From Chlorops oryzae (Eukaryota; Arthropoda; Insecta; Diptera; Chloropidae), in assembly GCA_020466095.1 (NCBI GenBank), contig CM035806.1, positions 163,081,379-163,145,378 of the forward strand: 64,000 nt of DNA. The letters are read 5' to 3'. Below, piece by piece: positions 12,941 to 24,600 of this stretch. Position 1 is the first letter of the stretch; each line of letters starts with the position of its first letter. Under the pieces are notes generated by a model. The model ran no database searches. It had not been told where the DNA came from and was given only the letters and a program-made list of their open reading frames with translations. The position numbers and the translations under genes are program-made.

Positions 12941-14058
12941 ATATATATTATTCAAATCGATATGAATCGATAAATTGAAGAGTCGATAGATCAATATGCA
13001 ATGATAATGCAGATGCCAATGCAACTGCAATGATGTTAACCCTCATCACATCTTAGTGTTGTACACTAGCGTTTTTATCATAAATTGATTGTAAATGTTT
13101 TATGCATTCATGTATTCCAATGTACATATGTATGTATTTGTATTTGTATTTGTATTTGTAATTGTATTTCTATTTGTATTTGTAATTGTATTTGAATTAA
13201 TAATATACGTGTATTTGTGTATAAAGTCATTTTACGGACGATCTATGAATACAATGAAAAAAAAAATTGCCTATTTATTAATGTAAATGTAATTGTACTT
13301 GTACTTGTATCTGTATGTGTGTAATTTTAAACCAATCGGTTCGATAATTAAAACATAAATATCTCATTAAAGGAAATTCCAATTAAAAAGAAAAACAAAA
13401 ACAAAAAAAAAACCAAAAAAACAAAAAAACCCATTAAATTAATCCTGTTTTTTTTTTTCATTTGACGGGCATTCAAAACCGCTAAAGCCTTCTATATTTG
13501 GAAGAGTATCTAAATCAGACAAATCGGCAATCTCTCAAAATAAATAGAAAATAAGTTCGGGGGTCCTATAGTTAGGCGAGCCTTCAAGACTAGAGGAGGA
13601 GGAGGAGAACTATCGATAGTTGGAACCATCGATAGTACCTACTATCGGAAGTTAAATTTGAAAATTTCAACTAATTGAGTTAGCAAAAGGGCTAGTGGTT
13701 TGAATTAAAATTTTTATTTAAAGAAATGAATGCGATTAAATATTATTCATAATGAAGCAGCCGTGCTATCATCTGGTGATGGAGTATAAACCATCAATCA
13801 AACCGAGATCAAAGCTTGCCCGATTATGAGCATGTTTGAACTGTGGAACATCTAAATATCCATTTTTTTTTTTTTTTTAAATTAACGATGTTCCTATAAT
13901 AAAAAATTTCAATATTTCATAAAATATTGTACGTCGCCAACTAAGCTTTGCTGAACGTTTCCTTAGATTCTACAGAAAAAAAAACCAGGTGAAAATTCTC
14001 ACAAAAAAAAACGATACTTTTCCTTGATGATGACACATCTATTTTATGTATTTTTCTT
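12585..14058. other. Intergenic, microsatellite-rich
   Basis: No gene seen. GT run (12707-12724), TA-rich array (12863-12950), TATTTG minisatellite (13136-13192), poly-T/A tracts, and paired CTATCGATAG-like words near 13610-13645. Confidence 0.4.
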
Positions 14059-14069
14059 ACCCAAAGAAA

Positions 14070-14171
14070 GCTCTGGGATAGCGTAGGGGATGCGTGCTGT
14101 GCTCTTGATCCCAGGGTCCGAGGTTCGATTCGCGGCACAGGCGAAACGGAGTGTAATGTTCCAACCTACCT
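14070..14171 (+). mobile_element. tRNA-derived SINE, short copy
   Basis: About 102 bp flanked by an exact 11-bp duplication ACCCAAAGAAA (14059-14069 and 14172-14182), as expected for LINE-driven insertion. It has a Pol III B-box match GGTTCGATTCG at 14122-14132, an A-box-like TAGCGTAGGGGATG upstream, and an AACCTACCTACC-type 3' end. Confidence 0.8.
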
Positions 14172-14215
14172 ACCCAAAGAAATATTTTTTGCTTATAGCA
14201 AATTGAGGTGGAGAC

Positions 14216-14994
14216 TAGTGTTGAAACGGATAGTTTATCCGTCGAAATGCCGGATACCGGATATCCGGCTATCTGCGAGGCCGGATATCCGGATAGTTGT
14301 TTTTTTATATATTTTGGGTTTTAAAGCCATATTGAGCGGCGTAGAAATGGTCCAGAGAGTTTTCGTTTAGTAGAAAAAATTTTGTACGTTGATTAGTTTG
14401 ACCAGTGCTGCCAGGTAGCTCCCCCTAAATCAACTTCTTAACGCCCCCCAGATTCGAAATGTTCCCCCTAAAAAGTACAATATTCGAAATGGAAAAAAGT
14501 AATTTGGAAAGAACAACAACAAATTTGACAGATTTTCTATATCAAACACAATAAACTTCGCACATCATTTATTTAAACATACATACGTATATTTACATAT
14601 CATAAACCCCTAAAATTCTTCTAGGCAAATTTGTTCCCCCTAAACATGCCCATAAAAATTTGTTCCCCATAAACGGCCGCCTAAAAGTAGGAAAAACCCC
14701 CTAAATCTAGGGGGAAAGACCCCTAACCTGGCAACACTGGAGAACACTTTTTAATAGTGCCTGTTTCAACGTACTTGCACCGAACTGTAATAAAAAAACT
14801 CGAAAAATTGAAGTTTTCTGTGAAAATTTAAGCGGACCTGCATCGGGTTTCCTCCAATTGGTCCATTTTCAAATCTGCATTCATAGTAAAAAAAAAAAAC
14901 AATGTAGCAAATGTTTAATGAGAGGTATCCCGCGGCCGGATACATAATTTAAGGCTGGATACCGGATAGTATCAGGATATCCGTTGCAACTCTA
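14216..14994 (+). mobile_element. hAT-like element (GGATA-rich termini) with nested insertion
   Basis: Left end TAGTGTTGAAACGGATA, right end (reverse) TAGAGTTGCAACGGATA. The flanking 8-mers GTGGAGAC (14208-14215) and GTCGAGAC (14995-15002) match at 7 of 8 positions. GGATATCCGG words repeat near both ends. The element at 14403-14739 sits inside it. Confidence 0.75.
14403..14739 (+). mobile_element. Nested MITE with CAGTGYTGCCAGGT ends
   Basis: Ends CAGTGCTGCCAGGTAG and (reverse) CAGTGTTGCCAGGTTAG. The interior is rich in CCCCCTAAA words. No target-site duplication could be matched. The termini are of hAT type and recur at 37292, 40388 and 43199. Confidence 0.65.
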
Positions 14995-15002
14995 GTCGAG
15001 AC

Positions 15003-15604
15003 TCAAGAGATAGCATACCTACCGGCAAAGTGTCACCTTTCTATCTGAATTAATTTTTAAAATAGAAAATCTTGAACAAGGTCTTATTAAAAAGAATTTT
15101 TCAAGGACATTTCGCAATATCAAACTAAAGATCGATACATATTAACAGTGTCCTAATGCAGTAGGTACATTCCAAAAATTAAAAAATTTTAAAATTTCGC
15201 AATCGTCAAATACTCAGGTTTAAGGGTAGATTTCGTAGATCTCATAACAGACCCTAGCTCGACTTTTTCGATAAGAATACTGTATACAGAAGAACGGACA
15301 TGGCTGATTCGAAACCTCTGATGATGCTGATCATTTCTATAGGTACACAATTTTCATGGTCCATCTGTTATATGGGTCTGGGGTGGTGCATAATAAGATT
15401 TCAGTTGCTGTGATAGGTATATACTATATCAACTGCCATCATACATAGATGTCTCTTATTATTTTAAATGCAAATTATTGGAAAAATGAAATTTTATTGA
15501 AATTCAATAATTTAAGACTAATAAAAAAAAAAAACAAAAACATCCCATTACAACTTTCTAATTATTAGCAGTTGCCTTGTTTTATACTCAAAATTTCGTT
15601 CCTT
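15003..15604. other. Intergenic, with decayed Helentron-type fragment
   Basis: At about 15255-15345 the minus strand reads like subfamily A of the DINE-1-type elements: AGAAATGATCAGCATC, then GCCATGTCCG, then TTCTTATCGAAAAAGTCG. Nothing else recognised. Confidence 0.45.
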
Positions 15605-18600
15605 TCAAGGCTGATTGAACCAAACGAATTCGTATTCCTTTAATGTATTCTCCTTCGACTGGATCTCGTTGGGCGGCAATTTGCGCCAGCGAATTTTCGG
15701 CTGGAAGCCAAACTCATTGGCCACATACTCGACGGTTCGTTCGACGTTATCATCACCGATAGCATAAAAGTTGCCTTGTTTATTACCATTCCTCGATCCG
15801 GTCTCGCTATGCCCATTATAGTCCAATATATATTTGAAACGGTAGAGATCACCTGCTCCGTCCTGTCCCGTTTGTCCTGCACTTCCTGAAAGTACTTGAT
15901 ATCTGTAGTTATTCCCTATATTTGGTTTTGGTAAGTGGTTTAGCTGCAGCACAATTTTCAATCGATATCGAATTGTGTGGCCGAGGATTAAATTGCGCAC
16001 TTACTTAATTGGCTATATCTTGTAAACAGTTAAATATTATGTATGTATATGTTTCATGCCTATAACAAAGCCCAAGCTACTACAATCCACCCCCATAAAA
16101 ATCTGATATCCCCTGTAAACCGACATGACATGATTATTCAGGGTTATCATGGAAATCAACTCGAGATTGAAAAAAGTACGAAATTTGTACTTCAGAATTA
16201 ATAATAAGTATATGTAAAAAATTCTAGACTATAGGAGGTCTTAGGCAGTCCTTTATAATGCGAAAAATTCTATAGTTCGACGCTGCCGTTCAAAATGTTT
16301 GTCGGAGTATTGAAGTCCACTGAATTTGCGCGTTTAATCCAGAAAAAATTCAACGTGGGAAAATAGGGGTTTTTTCCTTATTACCATATATTTCCGTTTT
16401 TGGAATTTTGGGTAGCATTGGTTGTACCGAACTGTCAGTTTTTGAAGATAACGGTCGGGCTGCGGTCTTGGTTGTGTAATCAGTTGAAGGACTTGGGGTC
16501 GTCTCTGTGAAAAGTCGCCATATAAGTTGAAAAAATTTTTAACGATTGTTAACAAAAGTAAATTCTAAGTAATATATAGTTCAAATTATGCGTTCAAGGG
16601 TTAATATGAACAGCAATCATATCACAATAAGTCATTGTAGCATGCAAGACAAAAAATATAATGCACAGCTTTGGCGTATTTGTTACGTCACAGTTGTGTC
16701 ACAGTTGCGTCACAGATGCACAACAGGTGCTTCACATGTGCGCCACATCTGCGTCACAGTTTCACCGAATGAATCTGCGTCACAATCGCATCGCGATTGA
16801 GTCAGATTTGCGTCACAGATGCGCCACAGCTGCGTCACAGCTGCATTACAGTTGAGTGCCAGTTGCGTCACAGCTGCGTCACAGATGCACAACAGGTGCT
16901 TCACATGTGCGCCACATCTGCGTCACAGTTTCACCGAATGAATCTGCGTCACAATCGCATCGCGATTGAGTCAGATTTGCGTCACAGATGCGCCACAGCT
17001 GCGTCACAGCTGCATTACAGTTGAGTGCCAGTTGCGTCACAGCTGCGTCACAGTTGGAGAGCTGGCATGATCTATCTGTTTTAAAACGATAATGGACGAA
17101 ACTTACTTTGAGTGTTCAACATATTCTCGTCCGTATAGGTGGGATACGTGGTTGGGCCAGAATTCTTTCCGACACGTGGTTCGCGCGCATTTGACGAGGT
17201 GCGCTTTGGTGTGGGCTTAATAATTATTGTATTTGTTGCTATTTTCGCCATTTCTTTGATCATTTTTGGTACTTTCGATTGAGGAATAACTGCGATAGCA
17301 TTCGCTGGTGCTGCCGGATTTTTGGTGCCAAGCGATTTCGACAGTGGGCGTATTTCTGCCTTTAGTTTTTTCCCACCATCGATGGGAGTTTTCTTATTTT
17401 TTTTATTCGGTAAAAAGCAGCTTGAACAAGCCGTTTGTAGAAAATTGTTCGCTGGACGATTTTTGGTCGTTGCTGATGTTGCTTCAGTTGTGGCAATAGC
17501 AATGGGTTTCCGCGTTGTAGTTGTACTTTTTCTTACGATTTCCATATCGATCATTTCTAAATCAATAAAATAATTGTTTGATTAAGTTTTCTCACACTAG
17601 CGCTAGGAGAGCGAGAAGAGAGCGAAAGAGAGTGTGACAGAGAGAAATCTACTCACTCGGTGGCGATTGGTATGGATAGTTCCTCATGGCTAATATCCTA
17701 AATCGGCCTTCCTCATCGGTGGCATAGACGGTCACATGATAAATTCCATCCGCTGTTATAAAGCCAAACTCCCCCATAACGATGCCACGTTCGTCTGTGT
17801 TTCAAGCGAAAGGATAATAAAAAAAAAATTAGAAGAAGACAGAAAATAAATGAAAATAGGAAAGTTAAAAACGTTAGCGTTAGATGATAAAATTTCCTCC
17901 GGTAGAAATTCCCATTGGCCGGGCTCTCAAAACGATAGTCATTTAAACTCTGATGAATTTCCAAAAAAAAAATATTATTTCTCCCAAAGGGAAACCTACC
18001 CTTAAAGGGTAAAAAGCATAGACCCTCAGGCAGCTCTATAGAGAAATCGCGGGAGGGGGGGCTCAAAAAAGCGAGCTCCCCAATGCCAATAAATGGGCAC
18101 AAAATAGGTGAAAAACTTCCTCCAAAAAGAAAAAAACAAAACATATGATTGGTCGTCTTTGCCGTTCTTTCGGAATTTGCCGAGTAGTGTTATTTATCTT
18201 CCAGCTCTCTCTCTGAGGGCCCCGGACTGTCTGTGAAAGGCGCCTTTTCTCTCTTTTAATCTATGTATTCGTAATTATTCAAGCTTACCCCGAAGTATTT
18301 AAAATTCCTCTCTATGAGTCTTCCTTAAAGTTTTCGCCATTGTTTTGCTAGGTTTATTAAGGAGAAAATTCTTCTGAATTTATCAAAATAAGTCCGAAAT
18401 TGAAAACTTTTTAAAATAAAACACTTACTCCCATAAAGACATCTCGACCCTAAGTGTGCCCCCAAAGTACCAGATATGCCCCTAAACTGGCCATCCACTT
18501 TTGGATGCTTTAACTGAATACAATTTAAATAATAGAATCGTATAATGACTTGAGATGGGCTAAAGTTATTTCTTATGGGCGGAGGTGGAGGAACCACAAA

Positions 18601-21600
18601 AAGCGCATTATTTCAGAGTCTAATTGATATGGAGAATAAATAAATAAACCCTACACGTTTTGATCAGAAATATTAATATGGTAGGTAGGTATATCTTGGA
18701 ATGTTTCGCTGTTCCTGGATGAATTCAATTTTGAGTAAGATTTTTCAAATTTTCCCCCGACAAAAAAAAAAAAAGCAAAAAAAAATTTATAATATGAATT
18801 AATTAGGCTTTGTTCTAATGTTTATCTATTGTTTATCTTTTACGCACAACATTAAACAATGAATTAACCGGTGTATGGGCAAACAAAGTAATCTCCGCTC
18901 TATCCAAAGAGTGATGATGGCTGGTTTTGTTAACTCGGGAAATTTAAAATGTTAATTATCTTAAATACTCATGAACATCTATATTTATATGCCCAGAATA
19001 ATCAGCTGATTATAATGCTTAACGGAAAAAACTGAAATCCAAAACAAAATGATAATTTATTTAAATTCAATGTCGCAACACAGACCTGCTCGAAGACACC
19101 CTGTTTATGCTTTCGTACCCAGCTTCAGTAGGGGGTCTATTAGTTGAGTTGGTGATTTTGTAACAGGCCGAAGTGACATGGCGAAAAATTTCTGATCATG
19201 GCGTCTCACTATCTTTACCATACCATACGTTTTCGGAGTCATCGAATGCGAATGTGATGTCTATATAGCTTCATGAGCTCCAGATTTATCCATAACCTCA
19301 AAAAAGCATCGTTGAGCGGAGTTTTGTGCTGATTTTTTTAAGGTTGTGACTAAACCTAGTGCCGATAGAGTTATATGGAACTCACATTCGGATTCAGCGG
19401 CTCCGAAAACATACATATATGTATAGTAAGGACCCCTGGATATTAGCCAGGGCTATAAGTCAGGTAAATGTTTACACAAATTGCCAAAAACATAGGAACA
19501 TCTCGGTAGAGTTCATGCATAGTTATTTGGTATGCAACCGAAAGACCAGACCAGATGTGTTTACAACCCAGCATCATAACCATAACTTAACCTATGACAT
19601 ACACAAAAAAAAAATTTGGAATCTGGATATCATCACAGGCGGACCAGACCGACTGTAGGTAGGTTTCTCGTTCAATTTATAACTTAACTTATTTAGATTT
19701 GATAACTATCTATTTTTATAACATAAATATACAAAATATATATATTAACAGACCGTTATTTTGATATCATTGGATTCGGCTATCCTTTGATGTTTCACAC
19801 CACGCTGAGTGGAATAACCTGACTAACAGTGGCCCGTTCAAGATATTGTGTTTCTTAATGGGTTTTAGTCAGTCTGGCCTGTTGTCAGATTTTGGCTTCA
19901 ATCAGTCTCCAGTATTGAATAAAAAGGTTTTTGCTGTTTTCAAAAATTTTCTCGACTGTTAATATCAAGCATGACTAATGGCACTTTAGTCGTTCACTCA
20001 TCATTAGAGATGCCGGAATATAATTTTCAAAACTTTTCGTTGCTTTTTCAGCCCCGAAAGCCCGTTTTTTTTTTTTTTTTTTTTTTTTAAGCGAACAGAT
20101 GTATTAAGTTAGCATGTCGGTTACAATACGCTTCACGCTGGTGGACATTAGAGGATATTCGCTATTGGTTTTTCTATCCGCCTATGAATCAAAGGGACTT
20201 TGTATTCATGTGCTTATTATTTCGGAAGGGGTTTCTTTGCATCTCAAATCTTTATTCTCGTGTTTCACTGGGGTTTGCGAATTTCAGAAGGCGCTTGAGC
20301 CCCCAAAACTATTACGTCTGTGCACAGGTCTTGTCAAGGGATGAATTTTAGGAGCCACATACATACACTTTAATAGGTAATCGATTTGCTTAATGCTTTA
20401 AATAGTCCGACCTTAGACCACTTAGAAAAAATTTATTACTCAGAGGGTGTTAAAAAAAAAAAAAAAGACTGGAAGATCTAGAATTTACTGAACCTTAACT
20501 AAAAATATACTTTCACACGACCGAAAAGAATGGAATATTTTATACTTTCTTGTATGTATTTAGGTTGGTTGGTGCTGAGGAGCGATTCGCTAATGCCCGG
20601 ACTCGATGATGGAGCCCATAAAACCCGAGCAAAGCAGGCTGATGATGATTGTTTCGTTGGTACTTTCGAGCGCTATCGAGCTCAAACCTACTAACTACTA
20701 TGCATCGAATTATCTAATCAAGAGGCGGAATTCCTTCTAGAGCGTTTCACTAGTTCGGCAGCTTTGTTTCGACCCATTCTGTGTTTGTCCTCCTTTCGAT
20801 ACGCTTAAAGGAAAATTCTCCCCGGGCCCGCAGTTCTTTTCGACGGGCATGCGTCTGTCAATTGTGACATAGTTATTCGAATTTGAATAAATGACACATT
20901 AATGAATGGATTATTATGACATCATTGAATACATTTCCGGCTGGTTTATCTATTTGATAATGGAAATCAAACGCACTTCCGATGCGTTCTATCTATATTA
21001 AGTGATAGATTTTGCCATAATACTCCGATTTATTGTAATTTTATGCTAATCTATAATCATTATTTACAGCATATCATCGATCTTGTCGGTGCTCATGAGC
21101 TTAAATTAAGAAAATTTTTCTGATCAAAGATAAAAGAGCTTCATTTATGTTATACCTATTATTTCTTGCCATCATATTTATTGGTATTTATATGGCATTT
21201 TGTACCATTAATTCAGATCAATACTATTGATAATCGTCATCTTTTTTTAATGGCCAATTCAGTTTTGATTTCGTTGTCTTGTTTTGTTTATGAATTTTTG
21301 GGTGTTACTTTTGTTTTGTCGGCTGCCTTAATTTTGCATATTATAGCTTTTCTGTCAGTTTAATTGTTGAGTGTCAAATAAATTAAGCCGTAAGCATGGA
21401 ACTGTCATGTCGTATTCCATTTTCAGATTATTTGTCCAAATAAACCTTCAAGTATGTTATTTTTTTTTTTTTTTTTACTATTACACTGAAGTGGGCTACC
21501 ACAGAACCACGTATACAGCAGAATTTTTACAAAATTTACCCACAAAAAAAAAAAAGGGGGACAAATTTTAACAGATTTTCGTGAGGAAAATATGCAGACT

Positions 21601-24600
21601 TTCAAAATTTATTCAACAACCATTATTGTTATGAATTTATTGATGGCTTTCCGAGTACTTTATCTATTATCCTTATGTAATATTAATGTGTAACGAAAAA
21701 CATTTTCTTAACCCTTTATGGTAAACGAACCCGTATGTGGTTTCTGACAAAAAAAAAAAAAAAGAACAGAAACGTAGGTTATTTGTTGATGGAAATCGAT
21801 AGAAATATTATTATTTTTGAAGCCCTATAAAACCATTTACTGGAGAAAAAATTGTTTTTTCACTCTTTTATACCCGACACACTCTGTGTCGAGGGTATAT
21901 TGCGTTTGTGTGGTTGTGTGTAACACCCAGAACCAGTTGAGATAGACCATACAAAATATATATAGAAATGATCAGCGTCACTAGGAGATTCGATTTAGCC
22001 ATGTCCGTCCGTCTGTCCCTCTGTCTGTTTGTATATAGTTTTCTTATCGAAAAAGTTGACCTATCTTGACGAAATTTGGTATGCGTGCTCACGGGTACAT
22101 GAGTAAGAACAAGTTCGAGAATGGACCCGATCGGACCATTTTTAGGGGTACCTCCAGTACTAGGGTCTGTTACGAAAACAACAAAAACTGCTCTAAAATC
22201 GGAGTTTTTCAACATATTTTTATGAAATTTGATATTTGAACATGTTTTAAGGCAAGTAATACGATTTCCAAAAATTATAAAAGTGGGCGTGGCAGAAGGG
22301 CGTTTTTCGAAAATTCTCTCCTTCACCCGAAATTCAAATGGGACTTGAACGAAAGTTGGCACTTATGCTTCCTTTGTAGTCGTAAAGATCCTCCCAAAAA
22401 ATTTCCTTGATCGGTCCATTATTAAGGGTACCTCCAGTACTAGGGTCTGTCACAAAAATCTCAAAAGTGCCCCAAAATCGGATTTTTTCGAAATATTTCA
22501 ATAAAACTTAGGATTAGAGCGTATATCTAAGCCTCCGATTAGAATTCAAAAAAAATTGGAAAAGTGGGCGTGGCAAAGGGGCAGTTTTCATAAGGAAATT
22601 TAACAAAAATCGGTATATGGGGCCCCTTATGACCTTAACACCTTGATATTAAAAATTATTTGAAAATATGTGTCTGTGTCGGGTATTCTATTGTCAGGCT
22701 CGCCTGACTATAACACCCTTACTTGTTTTTTTTTTTGTATGTATATATTATTCAGTAAAGGGTTAATTTTTTTTCGAAATGCGGAACGTCTGGCAACGAT
22801 GGTACACACTAGTGATGTTACGAATGTGGTTTTTTAAACATTCGCGAACGCGAATATCTGTCGCGAATGCGAATGTTCAGTTTTAAATTAGGCGCCACTT
22901 ATCTATGTATGTATGATTTGGTATTGACAGCTGACGCGCCGTGTAAACCCCACATATTTTTTCTTACAGTCTTTCCCTATGATCCAAAAAAAGAAGATAT
23001 TTTATTAATCTGTTTTCGTAAGGAAAATGAATTTCAATTTGTTCTCCCAAGGCTTTTTTGAATAACTTTTTAATAGTGTTTTGAAATCTACAAATCAATA
23101 CACATATCAGATCAATATACATAAAAGAAATGTATAACATCCATAGGATTTGTATATTTTTCGAATGTTCGTATTCGAAAAATATTCGCATAAAATTTTG
23201 TAGTTTTATCTCAAAACCACTTTTTTTGACCTGGTGTGAATGAAAACAAAAAAACCATCGAACCGATTTGTCTGGAATTTTTATATATTATTCATTACAT
23301 CAATGGCTATAGCCCGAACTAGAATCGAATTTTTAATTCAGGAACTTCATATTTTTTCATCAAAAAAATGGTCAAAAAAAGGGGAGTTTTTGATTGTTGA
23401 AATAAAAAATGGCGTCATTTTGTCAATTTAAAAAAAAATTTTTTTATTCTAGTTCCTGCCATAGCCGCATTCATTCTGATTAATAACATATTTTTGTTTT
23501 TTTTTTTCGATTACCAGAACTGCCAAAATCTTTCACACTACGGAGGTACTTTTTAAAAGAGGGTCCACTTCAACGCCATTTTTAAAATACAAAAAAAAAA
23601 AAAAATTACAACAACATTTTTTATTTTTTGTCATTAAAGAATATAATAAGCCTGCATACTTAGAAAATTGTTTTTTATTTGGCTTAATACCAAAAAAAAA
23701 TCATGAAAATACCCTAAATTTTCGTGCTCTAGACCAGAAGGTCCCCTTAAATGAAATAAATAATCCTGTAGGAAATCTTTTTTGTTTTGATCATTTTGAT
23801 TTTGAACAGAATATCTATTTAATCTAGGTAAGTCGTATCCGAAACACCGGATTAACCCTACATTGACAAATGAGAAAAGTTTCCATGAAAAAATTGTCTT
23901 CAATCATTTTTTTGTTCCGATATTTTCCAATTAACAAGATCTTCAAACATTAAATTACACGGCTCTTTAAGCCCAGTTTGCAGATGCAATTATTGGCTGT
24001 CAAATTTCGGACTATTGCTGATGGGGTTCTTAATGCATCGATGGATATGATGTTGCATGTTTTCCAATTGCAGCTAATGTTGAATTTTAATTGCTTAGAC
24101 GCCAGAGAGGTAACAATTGCATTCGAGAGAAGAAGAAAATGTCAAAATGGCCTGCCATTCGATGCTTAGAATGGATTCACAAAATCCATTTGATGATGGC
24201 AATAAAACGTCGATTGAACGTTAAATTAATTTGTATGTTCGGATGATTCCGATGAGTCGTTAGATCACCTTTCGCCCAGAAAATGTGTCCAGCACTCATG
24301 CGTTTATGCGAAGCTCCGTATGCGGGGCGGCATCGTTAAAGCAACCGTCGCGACGGCAGGTGAAGCCATATGAAGCGCATAAATGGAAATAGCAAAAGGT
24401 CAAGTTTTATGCATTGATCATAACCCGTACATCGTAACGATCGAAGCTATCTCGATATATGTTGTGTGTTTTTTTGTTTTGCTAGTTTCCTATTTTATAA
24501 TTCATAGAAATTTGTTTTGATAGGATATTTATGGTTCTTCCTTCGGCAAATCAATGCAGATTTGATCTAACATCATCGTGCATAGAGACCTGTGTCGCCT

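Noticed and set aside
15605..16000. Cuticular exon 6 as a stand-alone gene starting with MRNLILGH
   Set aside because: The upstream residues are intronic in character; a polypyrimidine acceptor at 15886 joins in frame to exon 5, and the signal peptide lies 11 kb upstream.
16588..17024. Plus-strand frames with CVTDA/RHSCIT-type repeats
   Set aside because: Translations of the intronic 169-bp repeat, antisense to a well-supported gene.
20565..20650. tRNA or SINE candidate (GGTTGGTTGG..., GACTCGATGAT)
   Set aside because: No good A-box/B-box pair and no foldable acceptor stem seen.
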